A stretch of DNA of 64,000 nucleotides from Monoplex corrugatus (taxonomy: Eukaryota > Mollusca > Gastropoda > Littorinimorpha > Ranellidae), in the NCBI GenBank assembly GCA_030674185.1, contig JAPXFY010000021.1, forward strand, positions 72,549,221 through 72,613,220, read 5' to 3'. The translations under genes and the position numbers were made by a program. The notes under the pieces were generated by a model that saw nothing but the letters and a program-made list of their open reading frames with translations, searched no databases and was not told the DNA's origin. Below are positions 33,106-43,954 of this stretch, piece after piece; position 1 is the first letter of the stretch; the number at the start of each line of letters is the position of its first letter.

Positions 33106-33210
33106 TTACATCGCTATCATTTCCTTTGTCATCAGAACTATTTTGCTATATATCAATTCAAGCACTTCTGCAGCCGAAAAAACAGAACGTGACCTTGCGT
33201 GTGCAGCCAT
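33106..33210 (-). pseudogene. Possible N-terminal remnant of a piggyBac-type transposase
   Basis: On the minus strand an ATG at 33210 opens a 34-codon frame beginning MAAHARSRSVFSAAEVLELI. A shifted frame just after it reads D-D-K-G-N-D-S-D. A basic start, F-[ST]-x-x-E-[AV]-L-x-L-I and then an acidic run is the layout I know from piggyBac transposase N-termini. No catalytic part is present, and no TTAA-bounded inverted ends were found around it. Weak call. Confidence 0.25.
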
Positions 33211-33544
33211 TTCTCGCCTGGGCTAAGAACATGCGCACCGTACCAAGTCTGGAATTCGGTCAGGGTCACTATCTTCTGTGACTAATTGCGGTCACTTGGA
33301 TAAGCCTAAGTGCATGGAACCAAGGTCTATAACTAGCTAAGATACTGAAAAAACTATTAGAACCCAAAAATAGGTGTTGTTTCCCTTAGACCGTAGTCAG
33401 ACGAGTCACTGGGGATGTGAGAGGGCGCCTGCTGTATGGTGCAGGCAAGTCAGACGGGATGGGGAAGATTGGCCTGCCACGTACGGCATGCAGGTCACGT
33501 AAAAGTTAACCCTCTTTTTTCTTTTACGTTTGATTCTATTTTTA

Positions 33545-34495
33545 AAGTGTAGCTGTCGGCTGGCCTTTACATACTAATGATAGTGATAAGTGTAGCTGTC
33601 GGCTGGCCTTTACATACTAATAATAGTGATAAGTGTAGCTGTCGGCTGGCCTTTACATACTAATAATAGTGATAAGTGTAGCTGTCGGCTGGCCTTTACA
33701 TACTAATAATAGTGATAAGTGTAGCTGTTGGCTGGCCTTTACATACTAATAATAGTGATAAGTGTAGCTGTCGGCTGGCCTGTAAATACTAATGATAGTG
33801 ATAAGTGTAGCTGTCGGCTGGCCTTTACATACTAATAATAGTGATAAGTGTAGCTGTCGGCTGGCCTTTACATACTAATAATAGTGATATGTGTAGCTGT
33901 CGGCTGGCCTGTAAATACTAATGATAGTTATAAGTGTAGCTGTCGGCTGGCCTGTAAATACTAATGATAGTGATAAGTGTAGCTGTCGGCTGGCCTTTAC
34001 ATACTAATAATAGTGATAAGTGTAGCTGTCGGCTGGCGTTTACATACTAATAATAGTGATAAGTGTAGCTGTCGGCTGGCCTGTAAATACTAATAATAGT
34101 GTAAGTGTAGCTGTCGGCTGGCCTGTAAATACTAATAATAGTGATAAGTGTAGCTGTCGGCTGGCCTGTAAATACTAATAATAGTATAAGTGTAGCTGTC
34201 GGCTGGCCTGTAAATACTAATAATAGTGATAAGTGTAGCTGTCGGCTGGCCTGTAAATACTAATAATAGTGATAAGTGTAGCTGTCGGCTGGCCTGTAAA
34301 TACTAATAATAGTGTAAGTGTAGCTGTCGGCTGGCCTGTAAATACTAATAATAGTGTAAGTGTAGCTGTCGGCTGGCCTGTAAATACTAATGATAGTGAT
34401 AAGTGTAGCTGTCGGCTGGCCTGTAAATACTAATGATAGTGATAAGTGTAGCTGTCGGCTGGCCTGTAAATACTAATGATAGTGATAAGTGTAAA
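33545..34495 (+). repeat. 43-bp minisatellite, about 22 copies
   Basis: The unit is TGTAGCTGTCGGCTGGCCTT then TACATACTAATAATAGTGATAAG. Two main variants (CTTTACAT and CTGTAAAT) are partly clustered along the array, recording its growth. Confidence 0.95.
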
Positions 34496-35097
34496 ATGTT
34501 CATCTTTAAAGGAATGTTTGGATCTCATATGTTTGGGGGATTATGGATGTTCCAGTACATGAATGATCACAACCCATTTTTAGGTTGGCTGGAGTGCCAA
34601 AAATGTGTTTTAAAAATATGAGTAAAAAGTTAAAATGGCTTGGCTGTCTTTTTGTTAATTTTTTTTTTTTTATGTTTGGTTACTTTTAATTATTCATATT
34701 CATTTTGAAAAAAAAGACACCGAACATCCAGCAGGTTTGTTCATTATTGTTTTTTATGGGTGGATATTGTTGTGAATGAAGGTGATAGGGGAAATGGTAT
34801 ACCTGTTTTGGTTTATGTTGATGTTCATACTGAGGGCCATAGTGTGCAGTTGTTGTGCACATCAACATCACGGTGCTCGCTCTTCATATGTTGTGCATTG
34901 ATGTAAATCGTGAAATGGGGTTAAACTACCATAACCCCATGATATCAGTCTTTTCCAGCATATTTCGCAGCTGAGAAAATTATCCTGATTCTAATTGGAA
35001 CCTAAAGTTCAGGAATGTCCATATTGCAACACTACAAGTTGAAGTTAGGAAGTGACTATGAATCAGATTGGTGCATGCGCAGGACTCACAAGTTGAA

Positions 35098-35098
35098 G

Positions 35099-35132
<34 letters not shown>

Positions 35133-35312
35133 GGTGCCTTGCCGCATGGCGTTGGCGATTATGGACTTCCATCTGTCTCTGTCTCTTGTTGCCTCAAGCA
35201 TCTCTTCCACCTTCCCTGTCTTCAGCCACTCTGCAAGTCTGTCTAGCATCTTCTCCCTGGGTCTACCCGGTGCTCTCTTTCCCTCCAGCTTTCTTGTTGT
35301 GACCATAGGACT
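35098..35312 (-). mobile_element. 3' end of an RTE-like LINE
   Basis: A (CAT)n run on the plus strand begins it. The following 200 bases match the 3' part of 41308-41697, including the segment coding E-K-M-L-D on the minus strand. Only the extreme 3' part is present, as expected of 5' truncation during reverse transcription. Confidence 0.7.
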
Positions 35313-35944
35313 GTGAATCAGACTGGCTCAGGACTCACAAGTTGATGATAGGACTATGATTCAGATTGACTCAGGACTCAGCTCTGCTCATATCATATAC
35401 ATTGAGAGTACACGCATGTGTGTACTTGGGTGGGAGTGGGAGTGGTAAGATGCGTGACACATGCAGGTGATACTTTATGAGCGGAAATGATTTTGTGTTA
35501 ATATGCGAGTCTGCAAATGTCGGTGGTGGAGTTTTAACAAAATACTGTTGAAAAAAAGAATCTGTCTGTGTGTATGTGTCTGTGTCCGTGTGTCTGTATG
35601 TATATGTATCTCTGTGTATTTGTAGTAAACTTTGTAAGGTCAAAATAGTGCAGAGAAGAAACATGAGCAGTGATATTTTTGATTTTGTTTTTCAGTGGAT
35701 ATTTGGCAGACTAGGGTCTTGTGGTCAGGGTGGCGAATGAGTTGCAAGAGTGAATAAGAACAGGGTTGTGGATTCATCCGCGAGGCAGTGACAGGGTTGA
35801 TTTTTTTTTTTTTTTTTTTTTGTTGTTGTTGTTGCTGCTGCTGTTTTATGGATTGGCTGGCTCTTGTGGATTTGTGGGCTCCAGATGTGATGTCTCAAGT
35901 TCAGTTCCACCCTACAACATAAGAACTGGCCTGTTTGCTGTCCA

Positions 35945-36315
35945 TCTTAACACTCCAGTCTGATGGTGTCAGTGTACATGTAGTGTTTCATAGTACCTTC
36001 CCCACACCCTGTCAGTCTGATGGTGTCGGTGTAGTGTTTCATAGTACCTTCCCCACACCCTGTCAGTCTGATGGTGTCGGTGTAGTGTTTCATAGTACCT
36101 TCCCCACACCCTGTCAGTCTGATGGTGTCGGTGTAGTGTTTCATAGTACCTTCCCCACACCCTGTCAGTCTGATGGTGTCGGTGTAGTGTTTCATAGTAC
36201 CTTCCCCACACCCTGTCAGTCTGATGGTGTCGGTGTAGTGTTTCATAGTACCTTCCCCACACCCTGTCAGTCTGATGGTGTCAGTTTATTTGTTTCATAG
36301 TACCTTCCCCACACC
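35945..36315 (+). repeat. 51-bp minisatellite, about 7 copies
   Basis: The unit CAGTCTGATGGTGTCGGTGT plus AGTGTTTCATAGTACCTTCC and CCACACCCTGT. 51 is divisible by three, which explains open frames of about 100 codons on both strands. Confidence 0.95.
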
Positions 36316-36334
36316 CTGTCCATTTCTAGACATT

Positions 36335-36450
36335 ACCAGCACATAGGGTTTTGGGCAGACTGTAGGAGTAGACAATTGTAGCAGATTGGGTGGACCATAT
36401 ATGGAATTGTTTGTGTGCGATGAATCCATTTGAACAGTCGCCAAACTAAA
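36335..36450 (+). mobile_element. Old SINE fragment, family B
   Basis: Similar in order to 32265-32400 (GGGTGGACCATATATGGAAT, GAATCCATTTGAACAG), more diverged. Confidence 0.4.
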
Positions 36451-36667
36451 GACTTTTTTTTTATGTTATACTCAAATACACTTTTTTAACAATTTTGAAA
36501 TTTAAGGAAGCATATTTATTTAACCTGATATGAAATCATAACATTGTGTTGACATATGTAAGGCTTTTATCAATCTTTTTAATGAAATATATTCATTCTG
36601 TTTTTAAATTTGAAAATCAATTTGTAGCCATTGAAGGTAAAACAAAATGTGACTGCTGGATCTTGAG

Positions 36668-36963
36668 GGTAAAAACAAAATATTAAAAAATACCTTGTTT
36701 GTAAAAGATCCTTTGGAGTATAAAACACAACGTTTCGAGCCCAGGCCCTTTGTCAAGTGAAATTAAACACGACGTTTCCAGCCCAGGCCCTTTGTCAAGT
36801 GAAATAAAATCGAGCCCAGGCCCTTTGTCAAGTGAAATTTTATTTCCCTTGGCCCTTTGTCAAAGGGCCTGGGCTCGAAACGTCGTGTTTTATACTCCAA
36901 AGGATCTTTTACAAACAAGGTATTTTTTAATATTTTGTAATTTGTAACCAGTTTTGTTTTTAC
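36668..36963 (+). mobile_element. Foldback element with arms of about 95 bp (family F)
   Basis: The left arm from GTAAAAACAAAATATTAAAA (about 36670) through GTATAAAACACAACGTTTCG pairs with the right arm from CGAAACGTCGTGTTTTATAC to AATATTTTG and GTTTTTAC (to 36963). The middle holds three direct repeats of GCCCAGGCCCTTTGTCAAGT. No reading frame of note. Confidence 0.75.
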
Positions 36964-37202
36964 CATTCTAAAATGGTAATTTCAGTTCAACAGTCACCTG
37001 GGCAATAGACAGTGTAAATTATGATTTACTGTAACACAGTTCTTGTAAATCTTTTTGAAGTATAATTTGGATAGGATGTTTACCCTATCAAGGTGTCACG
37101 AATCTGTTGGTTGGCCAAAGATTTGCGCCTGTCTTGTCTTGTGTTGAATACGCGTTCTGGTTCGATGCTTGAACACATTTGTTTACTCACGCATGACATA
37201 TT

Positions 37203-37206
<4 letters not shown>

Positions 37207-37287
<81 letters not shown>
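37207..37287 (+). repeat. (GT)n microsatellite
   Basis: About 40 dinucleotides without interruption. Confidence 0.98.
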
Positions 37288-37288
<1 letters not shown>

Positions 37289-37864
37289 TCTTTAATTAAG
37301 AACAATCAAGTGCTAAAAATGTGTTTGTCAGCATGATCACCTGACTTGCTTTTTTTTTTTTTTACCCAAGAAACAGGTGTCTTGAGTGTATTCTGTTACA
37401 TACATAAAATGCCATATTGATCACACTAAACAATATTTGTGTTGTGAAAATATAAACTTGATTGCCAGAGTGATTGACTGTTTTGTTACTAATGGAAAAA
37501 TATACCGTAAACAATTGTCCAAAGTACGAATTGATACATGTGAATGAAAAAGAAGTCGCCTCATGAAAATTGATGATACATACTGAGAGCTCACAGAGTC
37601 TAGCAAAAGTTATGAAGTTTTCAGCAGTAATTTTTTTCATTTCAACTATTTGTCCTTTTGTGATAAATGAAATAATTGTGTTGTTGAATTTCCATGTGCA
37701 TGTGAAAAGGCTGTATGTTGTCTTGGTTGGAATGAATACATGTAATAGCAACAAAGAAAACAAACGAGATAATGAAAAATTGGCAGATTGTGCAGTGACA
37801 GGTAAGTGGTTGAGCACCTTCCTGGGCTTTTGAGAAATCTCCAGTTTGAATCTGAATTGGGCAG

Positions 37865-37865
<1 letters not shown>

Positions 37866-37947
<82 letters not shown>

Positions 37948-37990
37948 GCCCCCCCCCCTTTCTCTTGCTCTCTCCTCTCTCTCAATGTGA
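37866..37990 (+). repeat. (CT)n microsatellite
   Basis: A long CT run with a short C tract at 37950; the minus frame rich in E and R across it is an artefact. Confidence 0.98.
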
Positions 37991-38343
37991 ATGCTAAAAC
38001 CTGAAAAGATGATAAACTGAGGTCCTGTGTGATTGAAAGGCATGTGAAAGTATCCATGAAATTTTGATTTAAATCGTAACCTGTTCGTGGAAAATGAGGT
38101 AGTGTCATGACTATACTGCTTTTTTTCTTTCTTTTTTGGGGGGATGCTTATTATTTGTGACTTTTATTTAGTCTTCTTTTTATGTACTTTGTTTGGTACT
38201 GTTCTTGTGTGTGGTTTTTAATATTTTTAACTTTTTGTTCTGTGCTTCTGTACAGTGCTGTGTAGTGGTGTGCACGTTTGAAAATGTAATGAGATTTAAT
38301 TGAAATGTGTGTTTGTATGAAATGAGGGTGGAAATGAAAATGA

Positions 38344-38349
38344 AATAAA
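38344..38349 (+). promoter_or_regulatory. Candidate poly(A) signal AATAAA with downstream GT-rich element
   Basis: AATAAA is followed by GTCTTGTCTGTTGTTCC within 35 bases, a good cleavage-site layout. No coding exon is linked to it. It could end a long transcript from upstream. Confidence 0.25.
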
Positions 38350-38459
38350 ACCTTTTTATTTTGAGCACTGATGTCTTGTCTGTTGTTCCATTTCATTGTT
38401 GTCAGAATTATGTTTTATGTTTGTGTGTTTCTGTCTTTGTGTGTCTCTCTTGCACTTGT

Positions 38460-38769
38460 TTACACACACATGTTCATGCATGCATGCACACACACATGTA
38501 TGCACACATGCATATACATACATACATAATCATGTGCATGCATGCATACACATATGTATACTCAACATGCTTATACATACATATGCATGCATGCATGCAC
38601 TTGTTATGTGCACATACATACTTACAATGCATGTATACATATGCACATACAAACATGAATGCATGCACACACACACATATATATATACATGTATATATAT
38701 ATAATATATATGTGTGTGTGTATGTATGTATATATATATATGTGTAATGTGTGTGTGTATATATGTACG

Positions 38770-38809
<40 letters not shown>

Positions 38810-38910
38810 TATATATATATTTACACATGCATGAATGCACATGCATACATAGTCATTCATGCATGCACATGCGTATATATACATACATCTTATACATGCA
38901 TGTATGCACA
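38460..38910 (+). repeat. Cryptic ACAT/GCATG/TATA simple-sequence region
   Basis: Mixed ACATAC, ATGCATGC and (TA)n tracts. Frames full of C, Y, I and H on both strands are artefacts. Confidence 0.9.
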
Positions 38911-38934
38911 TAAACACACTCATACACCAGAAAA

Positions 38935-39660
38935 AGCACATGAATACACCTGTTTCTGTGTCTGTCTCTGTCTCTCTTCTTCTTTCTTCATCCCTTCCCT
39001 CCCACCCTCTTGTCCCCCACCCCTATACACAAACATACAGACATTAAGGCACATGAATATTCTGTCTCTCTCCTAACACATAAACAAGCACACACAAACA
39101 CTCACACACACGCACGCACGCACACACACACAGAGGCACATGAATATACCCGTTTCATTCTCTTTATCCACCATTCATCCCACCCTATACAGAATCATAT
39201 GAAAAACCCATTTCTGTCTCACTGTCTCTTTCCAGTCTCCGCCCACCATCTTTTCCCAAGATGCACACACACACGCGCACACACACACACATACACACAT
39301 GCATGCATGTGCACACCACACACACAGAGGCACATAAATACATGTTTCACTCTTCACCCATCCTTCATCCCACTCTATACAGAAGCATATGAATACAGCC
39401 ATTTCTGTCTCACTGTCTCCTCCCCCCGCCCTTCCCCAAAATGCATGCACACCACACACACACACACAAATGCACATGAATACATCTGTTTCATTCTCTT
39501 CACCCACTCTTCATCCCACCCCATAGAGAAGCATATGAATACCCCCATTTCTGTCTCACAGTCTCTCTCCTGTCTCCTCCCCCAATCCTTCCCAAAATGC
39601 ACATGTGAACGCACGCGCACACACACACACGTATGCACACACTCATACAGACACATTTTT
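38935..39660 (+). repeat. Four-fold tandem of about 155-190 bp with internal CA runs
   Basis: Each unit has, in order, a CA run, GCACATGAATA, a CCCGTTTCATTCTC-like block, TTCATCCCACC, CTATACAGA, TTTCTGTCTCACTGTCTC and an AAATGCAC before the next CA run. Units start at about 38935, 39130, 39325 and 39475. Confidence 0.75.
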
Positions 39661-39734
39661 CTTCATACCACACAAAATTTTTAACCCCAAGCCTCGTAAA
39701 ATGTCTTCCCACACATTAATGAAGTCCACATAAC

Positions 39735-40060
39735 TGTACGTTCAATGAGTGGAGTTCATTTAAAAGGGATTCATCACAAGCAGACACTTCCATATGCGCT
39801 CCACCCAAATCTGCCCGCAATTAACTAGCAAACATCCTGGGCCTGTGCACAACTCTTGTGTGCTGGCAAGCATTTAAAATGGGGGGGGGGGGGGTGAGAG
39901 AGGGATATTGTGAAACACTAAGCTGACATCACCAGAACGATGCAAATATTACCATGTTCGGATGTTGTGGGTGCTGGGTTTGAACTTGAGATAGCAGGTC
40001 TTGAGTTCCCAGTTCTGTTAACAGAACCCACCAGCCTGCCAATATGGTCAGTGAAGACAC
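39735..40060 (-). mobile_element. tRNA-derived SINE, family B
   Basis: The plus strand shows TCCATATGCGCTCCACCCAA, CTGCCCGCAATTAACTAGC and GAAACACTAAGCTGACATCA. The tRNA-like head, with a box B-like AAGTTCAAACCC, is at the right end on the minus strand. Confidence 0.65.
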
Positions 40061-40094
40061 ATTCAGACAGTGTGAACAAACCATACATTTCCTG

Positions 40095-40095
<1 letters not shown>

Positions 40096-40160
<65 letters not shown>

Positions 40161-40171
40161 ACACACAAACA

Positions 40172-40217
<46 letters not shown>
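40096..40217 (+). repeat. (CA)n microsatellite
   Basis: Long CA run between a SINE and the next element. Confidence 0.98.
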
Positions 40218-40219
<2 letters not shown>

Positions 40220-40369
40220 TATGTATAATCATGGTTCAAGAAACGATAGACAGACTCTCTCAGAAAGGAGAGGATCCCAACCAGTTGGTTTAATCACCAC
40301 CACCATCCACCCACCACCTCCGCCACCACCACCACCCAAAAAAAAAAAAAAAGCATTAATTTTTCGATG

Positions 40370-40680
40370 ATGAATTTGAACTTTGAACATTTAGTAACTG
40401 TTGAATGGACTGTGCTCTACACTCAGTCTCATAATAGAATATCCTGGTGTCAACCAGACCCAAGAGATACGGACGGATACCTGTGATGTTGGTCAGGAAA
40501 TGTTGAAACATTGGACAAGCACACGAACACACCTTGATACTGAACAAAGAGTCAGAAACCGGTGAATCCATGTACCTAAAGTTCCAACGTTTCACACCTG
40601 TCAACCCCAAACGGTTCCTTCCCACAGTCACATTGTGGAGATATCACTGAGGATTTTGCTAAAATTTCCTGTGTCTGACA
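40370..40680 (-). mobile_element. SINE fragment, family A
   Basis: It carries AATATCCTGGTGTCAACCAG and TGTGATGTTGGTCAGGAAAT as in the copy at 9760-9800. The head is not recognisable. Confidence 0.55.
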
Positions 40681-40914
40681 TGCCTAGTTGACATCAGGAT
40701 ATATCATTGTGAAAGACGTGTGAAGCACAGCCCGGTCATGTAGTTACTAAATGTTTCATTAACAACAACAACAAAGCGAAACATTAATTTTATCAAAAAA
40801 CAAAACGTTCCAACACAAAATGCATGTATTTTGCAGACTGAAGTATAGCATGTATTTTCATGATTACATATGAAGGACAAACACACCAGTATAAAATACA
40901 GAGTATTGTATGAA

Positions 40915-41205
40915 CCAGTCAGTCTGGCCATGTGGTTAGCAAAGTGGACTGCCGACTGGGAGGCAGTGGATTCATCAGTACAAAAAGTTATTGTGGGATT
41001 TTTCAGACCCCACCGGCTCTTGCCCACAGTTGGATCAAAGACATTATAATTTATAACGTCTTTGAGTTGGGTGCACACTGTAGGCTTATTTAGAAGACTG
41101 GGACCACACAGTCAAGTCTTCCACTTTACGGACATGTCACTGAGGGTGTTACTCCTATATCCCAACCAACACCACAGGTATCTGTATCTCTCGAGCATTG
41201 TTGAC
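40915..41205 (+). mobile_element. tRNA-derived SINE, family A, plus strand
   Basis: Head at 40920-40985 (GCCATGTGGTTAGCAAAGTG then GCAGTGGATTC). The body has GGGATTTTTCAGACCCCACC, GACTGGGACCACACAGTCAA, CACTTTACGGACATGTCACT and CAGGTATCTGTATCTCTCG, the complement of the blocks in the 50-kb and 52-kb copies. Confidence 0.7.
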
Positions 41206-41307
41206 ACAAAGATATGACTGTATTATGAAAATGAGCGTAGAATACAGCCAAGTCACAGCATCAAAACGGAACACCATAACATCATCAGTATCATCCCCAT
41301 TTTCACC

Positions 41308-41700
41308 ATCATCATCGTCATCATCATCAGGTGCCCTGCCGCATGGCTTTGGCGATCATGGACTTCCATCTGTCTCTATCTCTCCATGCCCCTAGCATCT
41401 CTCCCACCCACCCCTCGTCCCCAGCCACTCTGCAAGTCCGTCCAGCATTTTCTCCCTGGGTCTACCCGGTGCTCTCTTTCCCTCCAGCTTTCCCGTTGTG
41501 ACCAGGTGCTCCAAATCCCCCTTCCTCATAAAATGGCCTATAAATGTTGCCTGTCCTTTCCTAATCTTCCTTATGAGTGATCTACTTGTGTCTGCCTCCA
41601 TCAAGACTGTCTCGTTTGTTTTTTTTGCTGTCCATGGAACTCTCAACATTCTTCTTAGAAACCACACCATCATAGTAGTTTGAAAATGTGTTTCCAAGTC
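41308..41700 (-). pseudogene. RTE-like LINE 3' end (RT C-terminus)
   Basis: The minus strand reads MVWFLRRMLRVPWTAKKTNE, then ADTSRSLIRKIRKGQATFIGH, one residue after which comes M-R-K-G-D-L-E-H-L-V, then KRAPGRPREKMLDGLAEW. This is the characteristic tail of RTE-type reverse transcriptases. The element ends in a (GAT/GAC)n run at 41308-41330, matching the short repeat tails of this clade. Confidence 0.8.
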
Positions 41701-41789
41701 AGTGGCCTTTATGCCCTGCTATAGCCTAAGTTTTGGTGGGTTTAGAGTTGTGCTGGACAGCTGAAATAAGTGGCACGTGGTAGTTTGGA

Positions 41790-41985
41790 GTTTGTTCAGG
41801 AGGGATTAATCTCATTCAGACAATTCCACATGCGCTCCACCCTAATCTACCAGCAGATATCTGGCAAATTTCCTGCGCTTGTGCAAAACGCTAGGCCCTG
41901 GCAAGGTTGTGAAATGAGGTGAGAGGGGAGGACCTTTAGAACACTAAGCTGACACTCATCCAAAACAAGTGTGACTGCCCGCATT
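41790..41985 (-). mobile_element. SINE fragment, family B
   Basis: CACATGCGCTCCACCCTAAT and AACACTAAGCTGACACTC match the other copies; head absent. Confidence 0.6.
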
Positions 41986-41989
41986 CAAG

Positions 41990-42160
41990 CAAACAGAAAC
42001 CAGAAAAACACGAAAATGGAATCAGAACGCGTATTCAATACAAGACAAGACAAGCGCAAATTTTCGCCAACTGGCCTTTGTCAAGCGTGAATGTAAGATC
42101 ACAAACAAACACCAAATATAAAATTAGGAGAAACAGACTGAAACTTCCCTGCTGCTTTGT
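41990..42160 (+). mobile_element. Single arm of the family E foldback element
   Basis: AGACAAGACAAGCGCAAATT and CCAACTGGCCTTTGTCAAGC match the left arm at 20575-20725. The RTE 3' end begins immediately after. Confidence 0.65.
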
Positions 42161-42179
42161 CCAGTGGGAGAAGAGGACT

Positions 42180-42691
42180 CATCGTCATCATCATCATGTG
42201 CCTTGCCGCATGACATTGGCAATCAAGGCCCTCCAAACAAATCTATCTTTTGTCGCTGCAAGCATATCTCCCAGCATTTTTGTCTTCATCCATTCTGCAT
42301 GACTGTCAAACATTTTCTCCCTCGGTCTGCCTGGTGCTCCTTTTCCCTTTATCTTTCCGATTGTGACTAGGTGCTCAAATTTCTCTTGTCTCAAAAATGT
42401 TTTCCAAATGTTGCTTGGCTTTTCCTAATCTTCATTGGTGTTCTTTTTGTGTTTGCTTCTTTCAAGACCGTCTCGTTTGTTTTCTTTGCTGTCCATAGAA
42501 GTCTTCACAGTCTTCTTAGAAACTTCTCAGCTGCCTCAATCTTGTTCTGACTTTGCTTGTTGATTCTCCACGCTTTACATCCACACAACGGTATTGGTTC
42601 TTTGTAACACCGAAAAATTCTCTTCTTGTTGTCAGGTGATAGGCATTTGCTGGTAAACGTTTTTTTCTTTCTTTCTTTTTTTCTTTCTTTC

Positions 42692-42725
<34 letters not shown>

Positions 42726-42760
42726 CTTTTCTTCTTTTTTCCACTTTTTTTTTAGAATAC
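42180..42760 (-). pseudogene. C-terminal part of an RTE-like LINE (3' portion of the split element)
   Basis: The minus strand reads CGCKAWRINKQSQNKIEAAE then a leucine-rich L-R-R-L. After a frame change, F-E-H-L-V-T-I-G-K and GAPGRPREKMFDSH. It ends in a (GAT)n-like tail. It is probably the downstream half of the element whose upstream half is 43955-45950. Confidence 0.7.
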
Positions 42761-42764
42761 AGTT

Positions 42765-43649
42765 TTAGCTTAATGACGACAAGACAGAAGCTATCCTCAT
42801 TGGCACCCGTCAGAAACTTTCTCAGCTGCCTCCTCTTTCTCTCCCATTATGTAACACATCAGTCCCAATTTCTGATTCAGCTAAAAACCTTGGTGTCTGC
42901 ATTGACTCTACCCTCTCCATGAACAACTTTGTTTCTCAAACTGCCAGATCTTGCTACTATCATCTCCATCGTATAAGCCTGATCAGGAAGTATCTCTCTG
43001 TGGAAACAACTGCAAAACTCGTTCTCTCCTTCATAATGTCTCGCATTGACTATTGCAATTCACTCCTGTCTGGTCTTCCTGCCTTCACCAGTCACATCCT
43101 ACAGCGCATTCAAAACAATGATGTACGCCTTGTACTCAAAAAGAAAAAAGCTGACCACATATCTCCTCTCCTGGCACAACTTCACTGGCTCCCTGTATCA
43201 AAGCGCATACAGTACAAACTAGACACCATGTGCTACAAAAGCCTCAATAACGCAGCCCCCGATTACCTGTCAAGCCTACTTGAGATCTATGTTCCCTCAC
43301 GTACCCTCCGCTCTGCCTCCGATCCTCTGACTTTTCGCTTTCCACGCATTAAGCTCAATATCTATGGTCCACGAGCCTTCTCTGTTTCTGGTCCACTCTC
43401 CTGGAATAAACTTCCTCTCTCAGTCCGTCAGCAACCTACTTTTGTCTCCTTCAAGTCCGCTCTCAAAACTCACCTTTTCTCCTCTGCATAAAATCCTAAC
43501 CTCACTCAACCCCCCTCCGCAACCTGTCTCCGCTCGGAGGGGAATCACGTTGTTATAATATATAATTGTATATGATATGCTCTCTATAATTTTCCATTGC
43601 TTTTATTCTTGCTTTTATTGCTTTTATTCTTTCTCCCCATTTATAGCCA

Positions 43650-43707
<58 letters not shown>

Positions 43708-43850
43708 CGTGCGTGTGTGTGCGTGCGTACGTGCGTGCGTGCGTGCGTGCGTGCGTGCGTGTGTGTCTGTTTCAGCGCTTAGATTTGATTTTATCAAGAT
43801 TTTGCGCTATATAAATATTGTAATTATTATTATTATTATTCTGCTGCATA
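42765..43850 (+). pseudogene. CR1/L2-like LINE, 5'-truncated, C-terminal RT
   Basis: The intact frame 42919-43491 (190 codons) contains RIDYCNSLLSGLP, ISPLLAQLHWLPVSKRIQYK, AAPDYLSSLL, LRSASDPL and FKSALKTHLFSSA, the conserved end of CR1/L2-group reverse transcriptases. Upstream, in a broken frame, are L-N-D-D-K-T-E-A-I-L-I-G and NLGVCIDSTL. The 3' UTR ends GCGCTATATAAATATTG then (ATT)n at 43827-43840, the usual tail of such elements. The long clean frame suggests fairly recent activity. Confidence 0.85.
43649..43765 (+). repeat. (GT)n-(GCGT)n microsatellite in the LINE 3' UTR
   Basis: GT run grading into GCGT repeats. Confidence 0.97.
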
Positions 43851-43954
43851 TTTTAGCTTGGCCAGTTCTGCTGCATATTTCTAACGTGCATCTGCCGTCT
43901 GGTGATATTTAAGGATATCAACTTGTCTCAATGTTACGCCATTTACCTTTATTT

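Noticed and set aside
32861..33226. 121-codon hydrophobic frame
   Set aside because: Composition follows the T-rich DNA; the opposite strand gives a more telling, though weak, transposase-like start.
35935..36300. Frames of about 100-120 codons on both strands
   Set aside because: The 51-bp array keeps frames open on both strands at once, which real genes rarely do.
37362..38108. 248-codon minus-strand frame with an E/R run
   Set aside because: Its core is the (CT)n microsatellite; flanking parts are AT-rich and not protein-like.
38460..38950. Overlapping 60-155-codon frames rich in C, Y, H and I
   Set aside because: They are translations of ACAT/TATA simple sequence on both strands.
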